Part shown: one piece after another, positions 7,763-15,416 of the stretch
Layout: every line of letters starts with the position of its first letter
Numbering within the stretch: the stretch's first letter is position 1
Assembly (NCBI RefSeq): GCF_002813375.1
Contig: NZ_PHUJ01000003.1
Span: 4,154,001-4,218,000 of the forward strand
Reading direction: 5' to 3'
From: Pseudonocardia alni
GTDB lineage: Bacteria > Actinomycetota > Actinomycetes > Mycobacteriales > Pseudonocardiaceae
DNA: 64,000 nucleotides
Notes under the pieces: generated by a model
What the model was told of the DNA's origin: nothing
Seen by the model: only the letters and a program-made list of their open reading frames with translations
Databases searched by the model: none
Made by a program: the position numbers and the translations under genes

Positions 7763-8893
7763 TTAGAGTTCCCCAATGACTCGCGGGAGGACCTCTGGGC
7801 TCGATAGCTCGTCGAGCTCCCGCAAGATCGATCGGGCAAGAAGTGCGCGAATTACCGTGAATGGGAGTGCCTGCGCACCCTCGTTGTTCTGTACTTGCCG
7901 CTGCATATCTCGATGTATCGCTAGGTCGTCGCTACCGCTGTGTACAAACTTCGAACGAGCTTCGTATGTTTTCTTGATGGCTCGCCAGAGCCTGCCTTCG
8001 TCGGAAGGAATTTGCGGATTCATATCGACTGCAGTCCATTCGCCACCATTGGGTTCGCCTGTTGAGCCGTCGTACCCCCACGTCCACTCTTTCCAATTAG
8101 ATAGCCAGTCGCGGGACTCAAACCCCTGCATGACGTAGGCTGCAAAACGTTGACCTAGTCGAACTTGCCTGTCACGCATTAGCTCTGCTCGAATTGATTC
8201 CGCCTGGGCTGAAGTTAGGGCAAGGTCGTCGATTACTTCGTCCCATCGAGTCGACCGTTCCCAGTGGCTCCACTCGCTATGGGGATCACCGAATCGGGCG
8301 GAAAGAGTTTCAAGTGCGCCGACTGCTAGAACGTACGCGCTAGGCATACTAGTCTTGTAGATGCTGCACGCGCCGTAGTGCATCTCAGTTGCAGCTCCAA
8401 GTGCGACGAGGTCACCGGAATCTTCGATGGAGCAGAACTTGCCGGCGACCTCCTCGAATTTTAGGTTGACGTCGTCGACGTCGGAGATTGGCGCGTGGAG
8501 AATGCGATCGTGAGCGGCGTTGAGTGGAATGAATGCCGTCCTTGTGGATCCAGAAAGTGGATAGGGTCGCTCGCTCGGAACCTCCACTGAACGGTCCAAG
8601 CTGAGTGCTAGCACCGCACCGATCTGTCGGTTAAGTGCATCTTCCTCGCCTATTCCTGGGTCCTGCTCTCGCCTCGCCTGGACGGTTTGGATAAGAGATA
8701 GCGACTCGGGTCCGTGGCCAGGTCGGTGGTAATGTTCAAGGCCCTGGAAACGTAGGAATCCGGGGCCGTGGAGGGGTTCGATACGCGGATAAGCCACTCG
8801 CTTGTATGTGTTGTCCAGTAATGCCGGATCTTGGGATGTGGAGTTCTGGATCTCTTCTCGAAGTTCTCTCAGCCAGGAGACCAGTTCGCGCAC
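7763..8893 (-). CDS. HEPN-domain-like cargo protein (ApeA-like C-terminus), 376 aa
   Basis: The C-terminal part (about residues 185-365) has the look of the HEPN module found in ApeA-type anti-phage proteins. A helix, AYVLAVGALETLSARFGDP, is followed by a helix with RFAAYVMQGF, and then WRAIKKTYEARSKFVHSG, which carries R313-SKFV-H318. That is the RxxxxH motif of HEPN ribonucleases. The N-terminal half (1-180) is unrecognised. The start GTG 8893 has GAGGA nine bases upstream. GC content is lower than in core genes. It is the third minus-strand cargo gene of the element, with the endonuclease-like and 770-aa genes downstream. An RNase acting in abortive infection is a reasonable guess, but family membership rests on motif reading only. 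Confidence 0.65.
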   Translation of the reverse strand: MRELVSWLRELREEIQNSTSQDPALLDNTYKRVAYPRIEPLHGPGFLRFQGLEHYHRPGHGPESLSLIQTVQARREQDPGIGEEDALNRQIGAVLALSLDRSVEVPSERPYPLSGSTRTAFIPLNAAHDRILHAPISDVDDVNLKFEEVAGKFCSIEDSGDLVALGAATEMHYGACSIYKTSMPSAYVLAVGALETLSARFGDPHSEWSHWERSTRWDEVIDDLALTSAQAESIRAELMRDRQVRLGQRFAAYVMQGFESRDWLSNWKEWTWGYDGSTGEPNGGEWTAVDMNPQIPSDEGRLWRAIKKTYEARSKFVHSGSDDLAIHRDMQRQVQNNEGAQALPFTVIRALLARSILRELDELSSPEVLPRVIGEL

Positions 8894-9406
8894 GCCATTA
8901 GTCCTCGGGGTCGGGTGTCGGATGCACAGGTCAGAATAGGCTGGCCCTCACCCTCTGGACTGGCAATGCATCGTGGGTGAGGGGCGACGGGGCACAAGAT
9001 GATCACATTCCGCTCGGTCGGTGTGGGCGCGGATGATTCGCAGGCGCGGGCGGTCTCATGCTGGACCGCAGGCCGGACGAGGTCTGAGGTTTGCCGGCGG
9101 GAAGCAGGAGAGGTGAGGGTTCCCCTGCGCTGAGAGTCAACGTGCCGAATACGTGCCGAAGCTTGGCTGCCGAGCTGACCGACAGCGCTGTCTGCGCAGG
9201 CCAACGGGCCACTGGCACCGGCCTCGCGGCTCCCCTTAAAAGGGTCCCGGTGTCGGTTCGAGTCCGACCGGGGGCACCCCGCTTCGACGTCGAGAATACC
9301 CCTCTGACCAGTCGTTACACCCGCCACGACCACGATGAAGTTGTCCGGCGCGCGCTGGTGCTGACCGGGGTTCACCGGGTGCCTGCGCTGAACAGGCGCT
9401 GAAAAC
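8894..9406. other. Intergenic region at the element boundary
   Basis: No gene is supported in these 513 bases. The part next to the HEPN gene holds an imperfectly spaced dyad, CCCTCACCC (8945-8953) with GGGTGAGGG (8975-8983). From about 9140 the sequence becomes similar to the segment around 11,909-12,120, and the tRNA scar described separately lies in it. Confidence 0.6.
9228..9284 (+). mobile_element. Attachment-site scar 1: tRNA 3'-end remnant
   Basis: At 9243-9278 is the 3' third of a tRNA gene: T-stem GTCGG, loop TTCGAGT, T-stem CCGAC, then the 3' acceptor strand CGGGGGC and ACC. No matching 5' acceptor strand (GCCCCCG) or D-arm lies directly upstream, so this is a scar rather than a functional tRNA. 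Site-specific integrases of AICEs recombine in tRNA 3' ends and leave such a copy at the far end of the element. It sits 123 bp from the end of the integrase remnant. A second diverged copy lies at 11,993-12,050. The CTTAA upstream hints at a lysine tRNA, but the anticodon arm is too degraded to be sure. Confidence 0.75.
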
Positions 9407-10150
9407 TCAGGCACCGGAACCGTCCCCGAGCGCCGCTGCGATCCGCTCCCGTGCCGCGTCCTCCTGGCCGACGATGCACTTCGGGTAGATCTGATGCAGG
9501 ACCCCGACGCTGTGTCCGGCCCACTCGGCGACCTGGGTCGACGGCACACCGGCGTTGAGCCACGTCGAGACCGCGGCGTGGCGGAGGTCGTAGGGGCGTC
9601 GGGCGAGAGGTGAGGCGGCATCCTCGGGGGTCAGAGCGCTCGCGCGGGCCTTCCGCCAGGCACGGCAGTACGTGCCCTCCGGGAGATCGCCGCCGCGGAC
9701 ACCGCGGAACAGCCGGCCGTCCGGCGTCGTGCCGTGCTCGGCGAGGTGCGCCCGTCGTAGTGCCATGAGTGGTGGTGGTGAGGGGACCGAGCGGGTCTCA
9801 CCGCGGGCCCGGTACTTCAACTCCCGCTCCTCGCGGCGCCGGCGTTGTCGGTCCAGGAAGCGCCGGCCTCCGGGGTGGAGCCGGTCAGCAGCAGCTCGCC
9901 CCAGCCATCGTCGGGCAACCGGAGGTCAGCCGCCCGCAACGTCACGGCCTCACCCGGCCGCAGCGCGGCGTGGTAGAGCAGGCCGGGGAAGGCGACGAGC
10001 CCGGGACCACTGGGCCTCTGGGTTCCGGCAGCCGAGAGCAGCGCCCGGGCCTGCGCAGCGTTGACGACGACCCGCTTGTCCACCGACTTCACCGTGCGCG
10101 GGATCGTCCATGCGATCGCCGTGACCGGGTTCCGGGTCAGGAGACGACAC
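9407..10150 (-). pseudogene. Tyrosine integrase remnant (truncated and frameshifted)
   Basis: The catalytic half of a phage/AICE-type tyrosine recombinase is present in two pieces. The upstream piece carries RNPV...VVVN..QARALL and the first catalytic arginine in ALRPGEA. The downstream piece carries the HxxR box as PYDLRHA, then GHS, then the nucleophile region HQIYPK. They are in different frames; the shift lies near 9850-9875, within the insert between WTD and KYRARGETR. The N-terminal DNA-binding and SAM-like domains (roughly 170 residues) are missing; homology stops about 10 bp from the tandem hairpin at 10159. It lies next to a tRNA scar, as an AICE integrase should, but cannot encode a functional enzyme. 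Confidence 0.85.
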
Positions 10151-10158
10151 TCGTCACG

Positions 10159-10199
10159 GCGCCGCCTGGCGGCGGCGCGGGGCCGGCAGCGCCGGCCCC
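10159..10199. repeat. Tandem double-hairpin repeat, copy 2
   Basis: The stem-loops at 10159-10178 (arms GCGCCGCC/GGCGGCGC) and 10179-10199 (arms GGGGCCGGC/GCCGGCCCC) repeat those at 6657-6696 with identical arms and altered loops. The pair abuts the stop codon of the ANTAR gene, where it can terminate transcription. It also marks the point where the integrase remnant loses its N-terminus. Confidence 0.8.
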
Positions 10200-10200
10200 G

Positions 10201-10953
10201 CTACCGTGCCAAGTCGGAGCCAGATCCCGATCGCGCCTGCGGCACCGTCATCGCCCGTGCTTCCGCCTCACGACAGAGAACCTCGGCCACGTCGCAGAGC
10301 TTCATGTTGACGTCCTGGGAGGACCGCACCAGCAGTCGGAAAGCGCTGTCATCGGTCAAGCGAAACCGCTCGATCAGGATTCCCTTGGCCCGCCCGATGA
10401 CGTCGCGGCTCGTCAAAGCCTTCACGAGGTGCTCGGCGCGCTGCGCGCCGTACACCGCTACCGCGGCTTGTGTGACGAACGCGGCCATGATGGTGCGCGA
10501 GCGGTCGTCGCTGAACGCCCCGACCTCGTCCGACCACACCGTCATCGCACCGATCGGATGTTCCTCAGGGGCCATGGCGTGGCACAGGACGCTGCGCATC
10601 CCCGCACTGGCGGCGGCTGGGGCGAAGACCGGCCACCGATCGCCGGCCTCCGTGAAGTCGTCGATGACGACCTCACTCAGGGAACCGGCCGCGATGGCAT
10701 CGATGCACGGCCCGTGTCCGCAGTCCACCATGACCCGGGCCAACTCCGGGATGCGCTTGTCGGTGGCTGCGAGGCAGTGCAACCCCGACCGGTCCTGAGT
10801 GGTCAGCGCAGCCCATTTGGCGTGGGGTACCGCTCGCACCAGGTCATCGCAGATCCGGGTGTACTGCTGGTCTGTGTCCTGGTCAGCCCCCGGCACGCTG
10901 AGGAGCCGCTCCGCTTGCGCCTGAAGGACCGAGTGCAGTTCTTGTGTCTCCAC
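10201..10953 (-). CDS. GAF-ANTAR RNA-binding antitermination regulator
   Basis: The 250-aa protein has a GAF sensor domain (about residues 25-170, with GHGPCIDAI and FAPAAASAGMRSVLCHAM) and a C-terminal ANTAR domain (about 175-235). The ANTAR signature is LTSRDVIGRAKGILIERF followed by AFRLLVRSSQDVNMKLCDVAEVL. ANTAR proteins bind paired hexanucleotide hairpins in nascent RNA and prevent termination. No partner kinase is adjacent. It lies between the two tRNA scars and just upstream of the double-hairpin repeat. The start ATG 10953 gives a normal-length protein. The target RNA is unknown. Confidence 0.9.
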   Translation of the reverse strand: METQELHSVLQAQAERLLSVPGADQDTDQQYTRICDDLVRAVPHAKWAALTTQDRSGLHCLAATDKRIPELARVMVDCGHGPCIDAIAAGSLSEVVIDDFTEAGDRWPVFAPAAASAGMRSVLCHAMAPEEHPIGAMTVWSDEVGAFSDDRSRTIMAAFVTQAAVAVYGAQRAEHLVKALTSRDVIGRAKGILIERFRLTDDSAFRLLVRSSQDVNMKLCDVAEVLCREAEARAMTVPQARSGSGSDLAR

Positions 10954-11085
10954 GAAGATCAGTGCCTCCTCGCTGCTCGCGAACCGTCGGACTCACTCTG
11001 GCCTGATAACCGTGCCATAACGCAGCTTGGAGAGTCAGTCTCCCGGCGCTGGTCAGACACCTTCGAGGGCTTGTACGACAAGGCC

Positions 11086-11220
11086 CCGGGCTCCGCCCGG
11101 ACCCGACACCGCTCGGAGATCAAGGGAGTGCGGCAGTGACCTCCTCACGGCGCGCCGAGCCTGGCAGGGGGGAACCCGCGCCGCGAGGAGATCACCAGGA
11201 GGCCGGGCGTGTGGGGGAGA
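11086..11220. repeat. Nested-hairpin dispersed element, copy B (135 bp)
   Basis: Shares both flanks and the outer inverted repeat with copy A: 11137-11154 pairs with 11177-11194. It lacks the inner hairpin and the adjoining bases (about 70 nt), so it looks like copy A after a clean internal deletion. It ends about 70 bp before the start codon of the membrane-protein gene at 11291, as copy A does relative to its own neighbour. Confidence 0.75.
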
Positions 11221-11290
11221 CACGTCGGCATCCCCCGAAGCATCTATCCCTCACGTAGTTCGCCGACAGCAATCGCGAAGTGGAGGGGCC

Positions 11291-11890
11291 GTGCTCGATC
11301 CGAGCTGGGTCTTCCTCAGTGCCGTACTCGGCCTGGTAGGCAGCACCCGCTACGCGATCGCGACGATCGCCGGAACAGCCCGTCCCAACCTCGTGACGTG
11401 GGTCCTCTGGGCGGTCGCACCGTTGATCGGCTTCTTCGCGCAGCTCTCCGCCGGAGTCGGCCTGCCTGCCGTGCTCACTCTGGCAGCAGGACTCGGCCCG
11501 CTCATCGTCGTCGTCTCGGCCGTTGTGACGAGACACAGCTACTCGACGATCGGCCCCTTCGACGTCGTCTGTGCGGTGATCGCCGTCGCGGCCCTCGTCG
11601 TGTGGGTCGGCTTCGACGCGGCTCCCACCGCGGTGATCGTCGCCGTCGGAGCCGATGCGGCAGCGGCGCTGCCCACCATCCGGAAAGCCTGGCATGACCC
11701 CGACTCGGAGAACCTGCTGTTCTACGTGATGGTCGGACTCGGAGCCACGATCACGCTTCTGACTCTGGACAGCGGGGCCCCGTCCGGCTGGGCCTTCGCG
11801 GTCTACATGCTGTCGCTGAGCCTGTTGCTCGTCGGGATCGTCTTCACGAGGCGACGCTCCGCACTTGTCCGTGCCAACCATCGGCCCTAG
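11291..11890 (+). CDS. Multi-span membrane protein, PQ-loop/SWEET-like, 199 aa
   Basis: About six or seven hydrophobic spans fill the whole length. The second segment reads ARPNLVTWVLWAVAPLIGF, a pattern I recall from widespread uncharacterised membrane proteins that resemble PQ-loop (SWEET-like) transporters. A polar loop with IRKAWHDPDSENLLFYVM lies around residues 135-155. The start GTG 11291 has GGAGG seven bases upstream; the frame is open farther 5' but runs through repeat B and is not membrane-like there. The gene is isolated between repeat B and tRNA scar 2. Function is unknown; small-solute transport is possible. Confidence 0.75.
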   Translation: MLDPSWVFLSAVLGLVGSTRYAIATIAGTARPNLVTWVLWAVAPLIGFFAQLSAGVGLPAVLTLAAGLGPLIVVVSAVVTRHSYSTIGPFDVVCAVIAVAALVVWVGFDAAPTAVIVAVGADAAAALPTIRKAWHDPDSENLLFYVMVGLGATITLLTLDSGAPSGWAFAVYMLSLSLLLVGIVFTRRRSALVRANHRP

Positions 11891-11992
11891 CGCCATCGAC
11901 ATGCCCGTGCCGAATGCGTGGTGAAGTTCGGCGACGCAGCCGACCGGAATCGCTATCTGCCCAGGTCGGTGTGGTGGCGGTGTCGGCACCCC

Positions 11993-12050
11993 GGCTCCCC
12001 CTTAGAAAGGTCCCGGTGTCGCTTCGAGTCCGACCGGGGGCACCCCGCTT
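11993..12050 (+). mobile_element. Attachment-site scar 2: diverged tRNA 3'-end remnant
   Basis: Repeats scar 1 (GGCTCCCC..., then GGTCCCGGTGTCG, CTTCGAGTCCGACCGGG and CACCCCGCTT) with a few changes. One change breaks the T-stem (GTCGC against CCGAC), so this is not a functional tRNA. Similarity also continues on both sides, for example TACCCCTCTGACCAG downstream. It is the probable outer boundary of the accessory region. Two scars about 2.77 kb apart suggest two successive integrations at the same tRNA. Confidence 0.7.
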
Positions 12051-12423
12051 CCATCTCCCGACTACCCCTCTGACCAGCGCTGACGCCTGACGGAACCGAG
12101 ACGATGTCGTCCGGTCGTAGCCGGTCCTGACCGGTGCGGCGGTACCGCCCGGGTTCGAAGTCCAGCCGCGATCACGGGTGCACGATCCGCGGATCCGGAG
12201 CCGCAGGCTCTCGGAGCGAACCGGCTGCTCGGCCTTCTGCTGTGCGAGGAGAAGCAACGGCGAGCATCGCGACCCGTGAACCGCCCCACCATGTTGCGGA
12301 GGAGCGCAACACGCTGTCCGTGCTTGCGGTCGCCAGGGGCACACGCACGATCCCGGGCGGCGGTGGTGCTGTCGTCCAGATCGGGCAGACCCGCGGACAG
12401 CCACCCGACAAGGAGACCCGACG
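12051..12423. other. Intergenic, no gene recognised
   Basis: These 373 bases start with sequence resembling that downstream of scar 1 (TACCCCTCTGACCAG, and GATG.CGTCCGG further on). No credible coding frame was found on either strand. It is probably degraded junction DNA. Confidence 0.55.
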
Positions 12424-12719
12424 AGCGATCCCGTCGCCTCCCACGCCCTCGACCACACGTTCACCGCCACGCTCGAGAAGAGCGATGCGCCGGGCGGGTG
12501 GGTCTACCTGCGCACCGACTGGTCGGCCGAGTTCTTCGCCACCCGCGGCCCGGTCAAGGTCCGGGCACGATCGACGGCCACCCGTTCCAGAGCTCCGTCA
12601 TGGCGCTCGGCGACGGGACGCACAAGCTGCCCGTGACCGCGGCGGTGCGGACGATGATCGGCAAGCAGGCCGGGGACGCCGTCACCGTCCACCTCGACGA
12701 GCGTCCGGGCCGTCGGTGA
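12424..12719 (+). pseudogene. DUF1905-family protein, single-base frameshift
   Basis: Two frames together encode a typical DUF1905 domain. The first gives [20 protein letters not shown] and [14 protein letters not shown]; the second gives [40 protein letters not shown] and HLDERPGRR. The join is near 12565, where one G appears to be missing after CCGG. No start codon is obvious at the expected N-terminus. DUF1905 proteins are about 100 aa and of unknown function. Either the gene is dead or the base call is wrong. Confidence 0.75.
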
Positions 12720-13153
12720 CCTCCGTACGCGCCACCGTCGGAGCCGTACTGGCCGCGATCCACCCCGGGGACCGGCTCGTGACGCTCGTCGTCACCCGGA
12801 TCGTCGCGATCGGCTCCTGAGCAACCGGCAGGGTCACGGGCTCTGCGCGGGCTCGTCGATGCCTGCACTCGCGACGGTCCGGGACCGGCCGGCCCCACCG
12901 GTCCGGCGTCAACGGGGTGAGCAGCTCGTCCGAGGACGCGGTGCTGCCCGGCCGGTCCGGCCACGACGGTGTCCACGATGCGCTCCGTCTCGGTCATCCG
13001 GGCGTCGGCCCGTGCCGGACCGCGCCCCGCCTCGACGACGAGCCGGTCCCGGACGACGCCGGCCAGCAGCCGGACCCGCGTCGACCGATGAGTTCCGCCG
13101 CCCCCGGCGGTCCACCGTCGCGACGCGGTCCGCGCGTTCACCGAGGAGGCCCC
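12720..13153. other. Intergenic, no gene recognised
   Basis: These 434 bases of ordinary high GC hold no reading frame with recognisable protein features on either strand. A good ribosome site, GAGGAGG, just before 13154 belongs to the next gene. Confidence 0.55.
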
Positions 13154-13792
13154 ATGCCCCGCACCCGGGTGCACAACCTGTTCATCTCGCTCGACGGCTA
13201 CGCCGCCGGCGACCACGTGACCCTCGACGCCCCGATCGGCGACGCCGGACGGCTCTTCGCCGGGTTCGACGGGCGGTTCATCCACGGGATCGGCGGGGTG
13301 GACGCCCCCGTCACCCTGGACCGCGCCCTGACCAGCACGTGGGCCCAGGGCATCGGCGCCGAGATCATGGGGCGGCGCAAGTTCGGCCCGCAGACCGGCC
13401 CCTGGACCGACGACGGCTGGCAGGGCTGGTGGGACGACGAGCCCCCGTTCCACACCCCGGTGTTCGTCATGACCCACCACCCGCGGCCGCCGATCGAGTT
13501 CGCGAACGGGACGAGCTTCCACTTCGTCGACGGGTCGGCGCAGGAAGTGCTGACGGTCGCGCAGAAGGCCGCGGGCGACCTGGACGTGCGACTCGGTGGG
13601 GGACCCTCGACGATCCGGCAGTTCCTCGACGCCGACCTGGTCGACGTCATGCACGTGGTGATCCTGCCGATCGTGCTGGGGCGTGGGGTGTCCCCGTGGG
13701 AGGGGCTGAAGGGAGTCGAGGACCGGTTCACGGTCGAGTCGGTCGCCTCGCCGAGTGGGCGCATCCACCAGTTCTGGAACCGGAAGGTCTGA
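13154..13792 (+). CDS. DHFR/RibD-C-fold reductase family protein, 212 aa
   Basis: The fold is that of the RibD C-terminal (dihydrofolate-reductase-like) domain, which binds NADPH. Motifs are NLFISLDGYAAG at the start, GRRKFGPQTGPW mid-protein, and RLGGGPSTIRQFL followed by DVMHVVILPIVLGRG. Many actinobacteria carry several such paralogues outside riboflavin operons, with unknown substrates. The ATG at 13154 follows GAGGAGG by five bases. The next gene, a second member of the same family, starts 5 bp after the stop, so the two form an operon. Confidence 0.88.
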   Translation: MPRTRVHNLFISLDGYAAGDHVTLDAPIGDAGRLFAGFDGRFIHGIGGVDAPVTLDRALTSTWAQGIGAEIMGRRKFGPQTGPWTDDGWQGWWDDEPPFHTPVFVMTHHPRPPIEFANGTSFHFVDGSAQEVLTVAQKAAGDLDVRLGGGPSTIRQFLDADLVDVMHVVILPIVLGRGVSPWEGLKGVEDRFTVESVASPSGRIHQFWNRKV

Positions 13793-13797
13793 CGCCC

Positions 13798-14352
13798 GTG
13801 GGTTTCCTCAGCTACTCCATGAGCATGTCCCTCGACGGCTTCGTCGAGGACCCCACCGGCAGCATCGCCTTCGGCGACCCCGACGAGGAGGTGCACCGCC
13901 TGTCCAACGACCAGACCCGGGCGACGTCGGTGTTCCTGTTCGGCCGCAACCTCTACGACATCATGGAGGACTTCTGGACCGCCCCCGAGCGGGCGGACGG
14001 CCACCCGGTGGAGGCGGAGTTCGCGCACCTCTACACCGCGATCCCCCGGGTGGTGTTCTCCGACTCGCTGACCTCCGTCGCGCCCGGGTGCCGTCTCGTC
14101 CGCCGGGCCGACGCCCTGGAGGAGGTGGCCCGGCTGAAGGAGGAGACCGACGGCGAGCTGGCCGTGGGCGGGCCCGGTCTGGCCGCGTCGCTGCTGGACC
14201 TGGTCGACGAGTTCCGCCCGCGGGTGGTGCCGGTCGTCCTCGGCGGCGGGAAGCGGTACCTGCCGCTCGGGGCGGACCTGCGGCTGCGCCTGGTCGAGCA
14301 GCGCGTGTTCGACGGCGGGACCGTGCACCTGCGCTATCAGCGCGTCCGCTGA
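13798..14352 (+). CDS. DHFR/RibD-C-fold reductase family protein, 184 aa
   Basis: A second RibD-C-like protein lies directly behind the first. It begins with SMSMSLDGFVEDPTG and has FGRNLYDIMEDFW, VGGPGLAASLLDL and VVPVVLGGGKRYLPL, the usual NADPH-binding pattern of the family. GTG 13798 is chosen because it restores the family's N-terminal strand and lies 5 bp after the upstream stop. The pair may make a heteromer or act on related substrates. Neither is likely to be true dihydrofolate reductase or RibD. Confidence 0.85.
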   Translation: MGFLSYSMSMSLDGFVEDPTGSIAFGDPDEEVHRLSNDQTRATSVFLFGRNLYDIMEDFWTAPERADGHPVEAEFAHLYTAIPRVVFSDSLTSVAPGCRLVRRADALEEVARLKEETDGELAVGGPGLAASLLDLVDEFRPRVVPVVLGGGKRYLPLGADLRLRLVEQRVFDGGTVHLRYQRVR

Positions 14353-14391
14353 CCCGCGCCGGACACCTCAGGCGGGGGAGAGGCGCTCGGT

Positions 14392-14586
14392 GAGGACGCC
14401 CCTGCGGTAACCGTCCTGCTCGGCGGGCGGAGCATCGGGTGGTACGCCGATCTGCACCGCCGCGTCGCCGCCGTCGTCCCCGGACTGCGCACCGGGGCCG
14501 TCGACGGCGCCGGGGACCTCGTGCACGTCGAGCAGCCTGAGGCGTTCGCGAAGGCCGCACTCGCCGGGGTCGCCCGCGGCGCGTGA
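14392..14586 (+). pseudogene. C-terminal remnant of an alpha/beta hydrolase
   Basis: A short open stretch ends with GAGDLVHVEQPEAFAKA, the histidine-loop region typical of alpha/beta hydrolases (consensus GAGHLVHVEQPEAF). Here the catalytic histidine position is Asp. Upstream, AVTVLLGGRSIGWYADLH matches the strand before the acid residue. The nucleophile half is absent and no start codon fits. It is a decayed gene end after the two reductase genes. Confidence 0.6.
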
Positions 14587-14643
14587 GCGTCAGGCGTCGC
14601 CGACCGAGGAGATGGCAGGAGAGACCGCCGCGCGGCCCCGCAC

Positions 14644-15177
14644 TCATCGGTCGCGCAGCGCGTCGTCCAGTGCGGTGGTCAGCGCGGCGACGCGGCTGCG
14701 GCCGGCCGCCGCGCGCGGGTAGCGGCACAGGACGTCGACCAGCTCCGGTGTCGCGCGCCGCCGGGCACGGTCGAGCTGCGCGTCGCCGCTGCGGGGCGCG
14801 TCGCCGTCGGCCAGCTCGACGGCGTGGGCGGCGTGGGCTGCCGCGCGCAGGATGTGCCCGACCTGGGTGGCCTTCGCCAGTGGGTGCAGGTAGGCGGACG
14901 CGGCGGCGTCGGCGGCGGCCAGTGCGGCGTGCCTGCCGGCCGGGGTGTGGGCGTCCTTCGCCGCCCGCGCAGCGTCGACGGCGGTCACCCGCTGCAGCCG
15001 CGACCGCTCGGCGCCGTCGGCGAAGGCCCACGCCGCGGCGAGCGCCGCGCGGGGGCGGCCGTCGTCGGGCGCGTCGAACAGGGGGAGGGCCTCGGCGGCG
15101 CACTCCGCGGCGAACCGGGTCACGACCCGCAGGTCGGCCATGGTGAGGGTGACGTCCCCCGGTCCGATCCGTGCCAT
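14644..15177 (-). CDS. Imm5-like putative immunity protein, 177 aa
   Basis: The all-helical, Ala-rich protein matches the Imm5 family by recall: an N-terminal DVTLTMADLRVVTRFAAECA helix, ALPLFDAPDDGRPRAAL, and ASAYLHPLAKATQVGHILRA, the most conserved segment. Imm5 proteins are predicted antidotes to polymorphic toxins, though many occur without an evident toxin, as here. The ATG at 15177 has GGAAGG upstream. Other helical families cannot be excluded. Confidence 0.6.
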   Translation of the reverse strand: MARIGPGDVTLTMADLRVVTRFAAECAAEALPLFDAPDDGRPRAALAAAWAFADGAERSRLQRVTAVDAARAAKDAHTPAGRHAALAAADAAASAYLHPLAKATQVGHILRAAAHAAHAVELADGDAPRSGDAQLDRARRRATPELVDVLCRYPRAAAGRSRVAALTTALDDALRDR

Positions 15178-15345
15178 CGCAGCACCTTCCCGTGCCGCGC
15201 GCACCTTCGCCAGGACGGGCTCGTGTCCACGACGGTGGAAACGGGCTGCGCATGACCGGCCGCCACCACGAGAGCTGCCTCGGCGACCCCCGCCGGACCG
15301 CCCGGAGAAGCTGCGCACCATCCTGCGCCGGCCCGTCACCGACGC

Positions 15346-15410
15346 GTGATCACCGGTCGTGGAGCGGAGCGTTCGCGAGGCGGTCGCTGCGCTCCACAAC
15401 CGGTGATCAC
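15346..15410. repeat. 65-bp dispersed inverted repeat, copy 1
   Basis: A 21-bp arm starting GTGATCACCGG (15346-15366) pairs with the 21 bp at 15390-15410, with one mismatch, around a 23-nt centre. A second 65-bp copy is at 33215-33279. It lies in the gap between two minus-strand genes (downstream of the DUF1648 gene). Possible roles are a REP-type element, a terminator or a protein-binding site. Confidence 0.8.
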
Positions 15411-15416
15411 GGGCGC

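Noticed and set aside
9243..9278. A functional tRNA gene
   Set aside because: Only the T-arm and 3' acceptor strand are present; no 5' acceptor partner, D-arm or clean anticodon arm is found upstream. The copy at 12009-12044 also has a T-stem mismatch.
12859..14352. One long 497-aa plus-strand frame
   Set aside because: Only its last 184 codons are protein-like (the second reductase); the rest is a shadow of the first reductase and of intergenic sequence.
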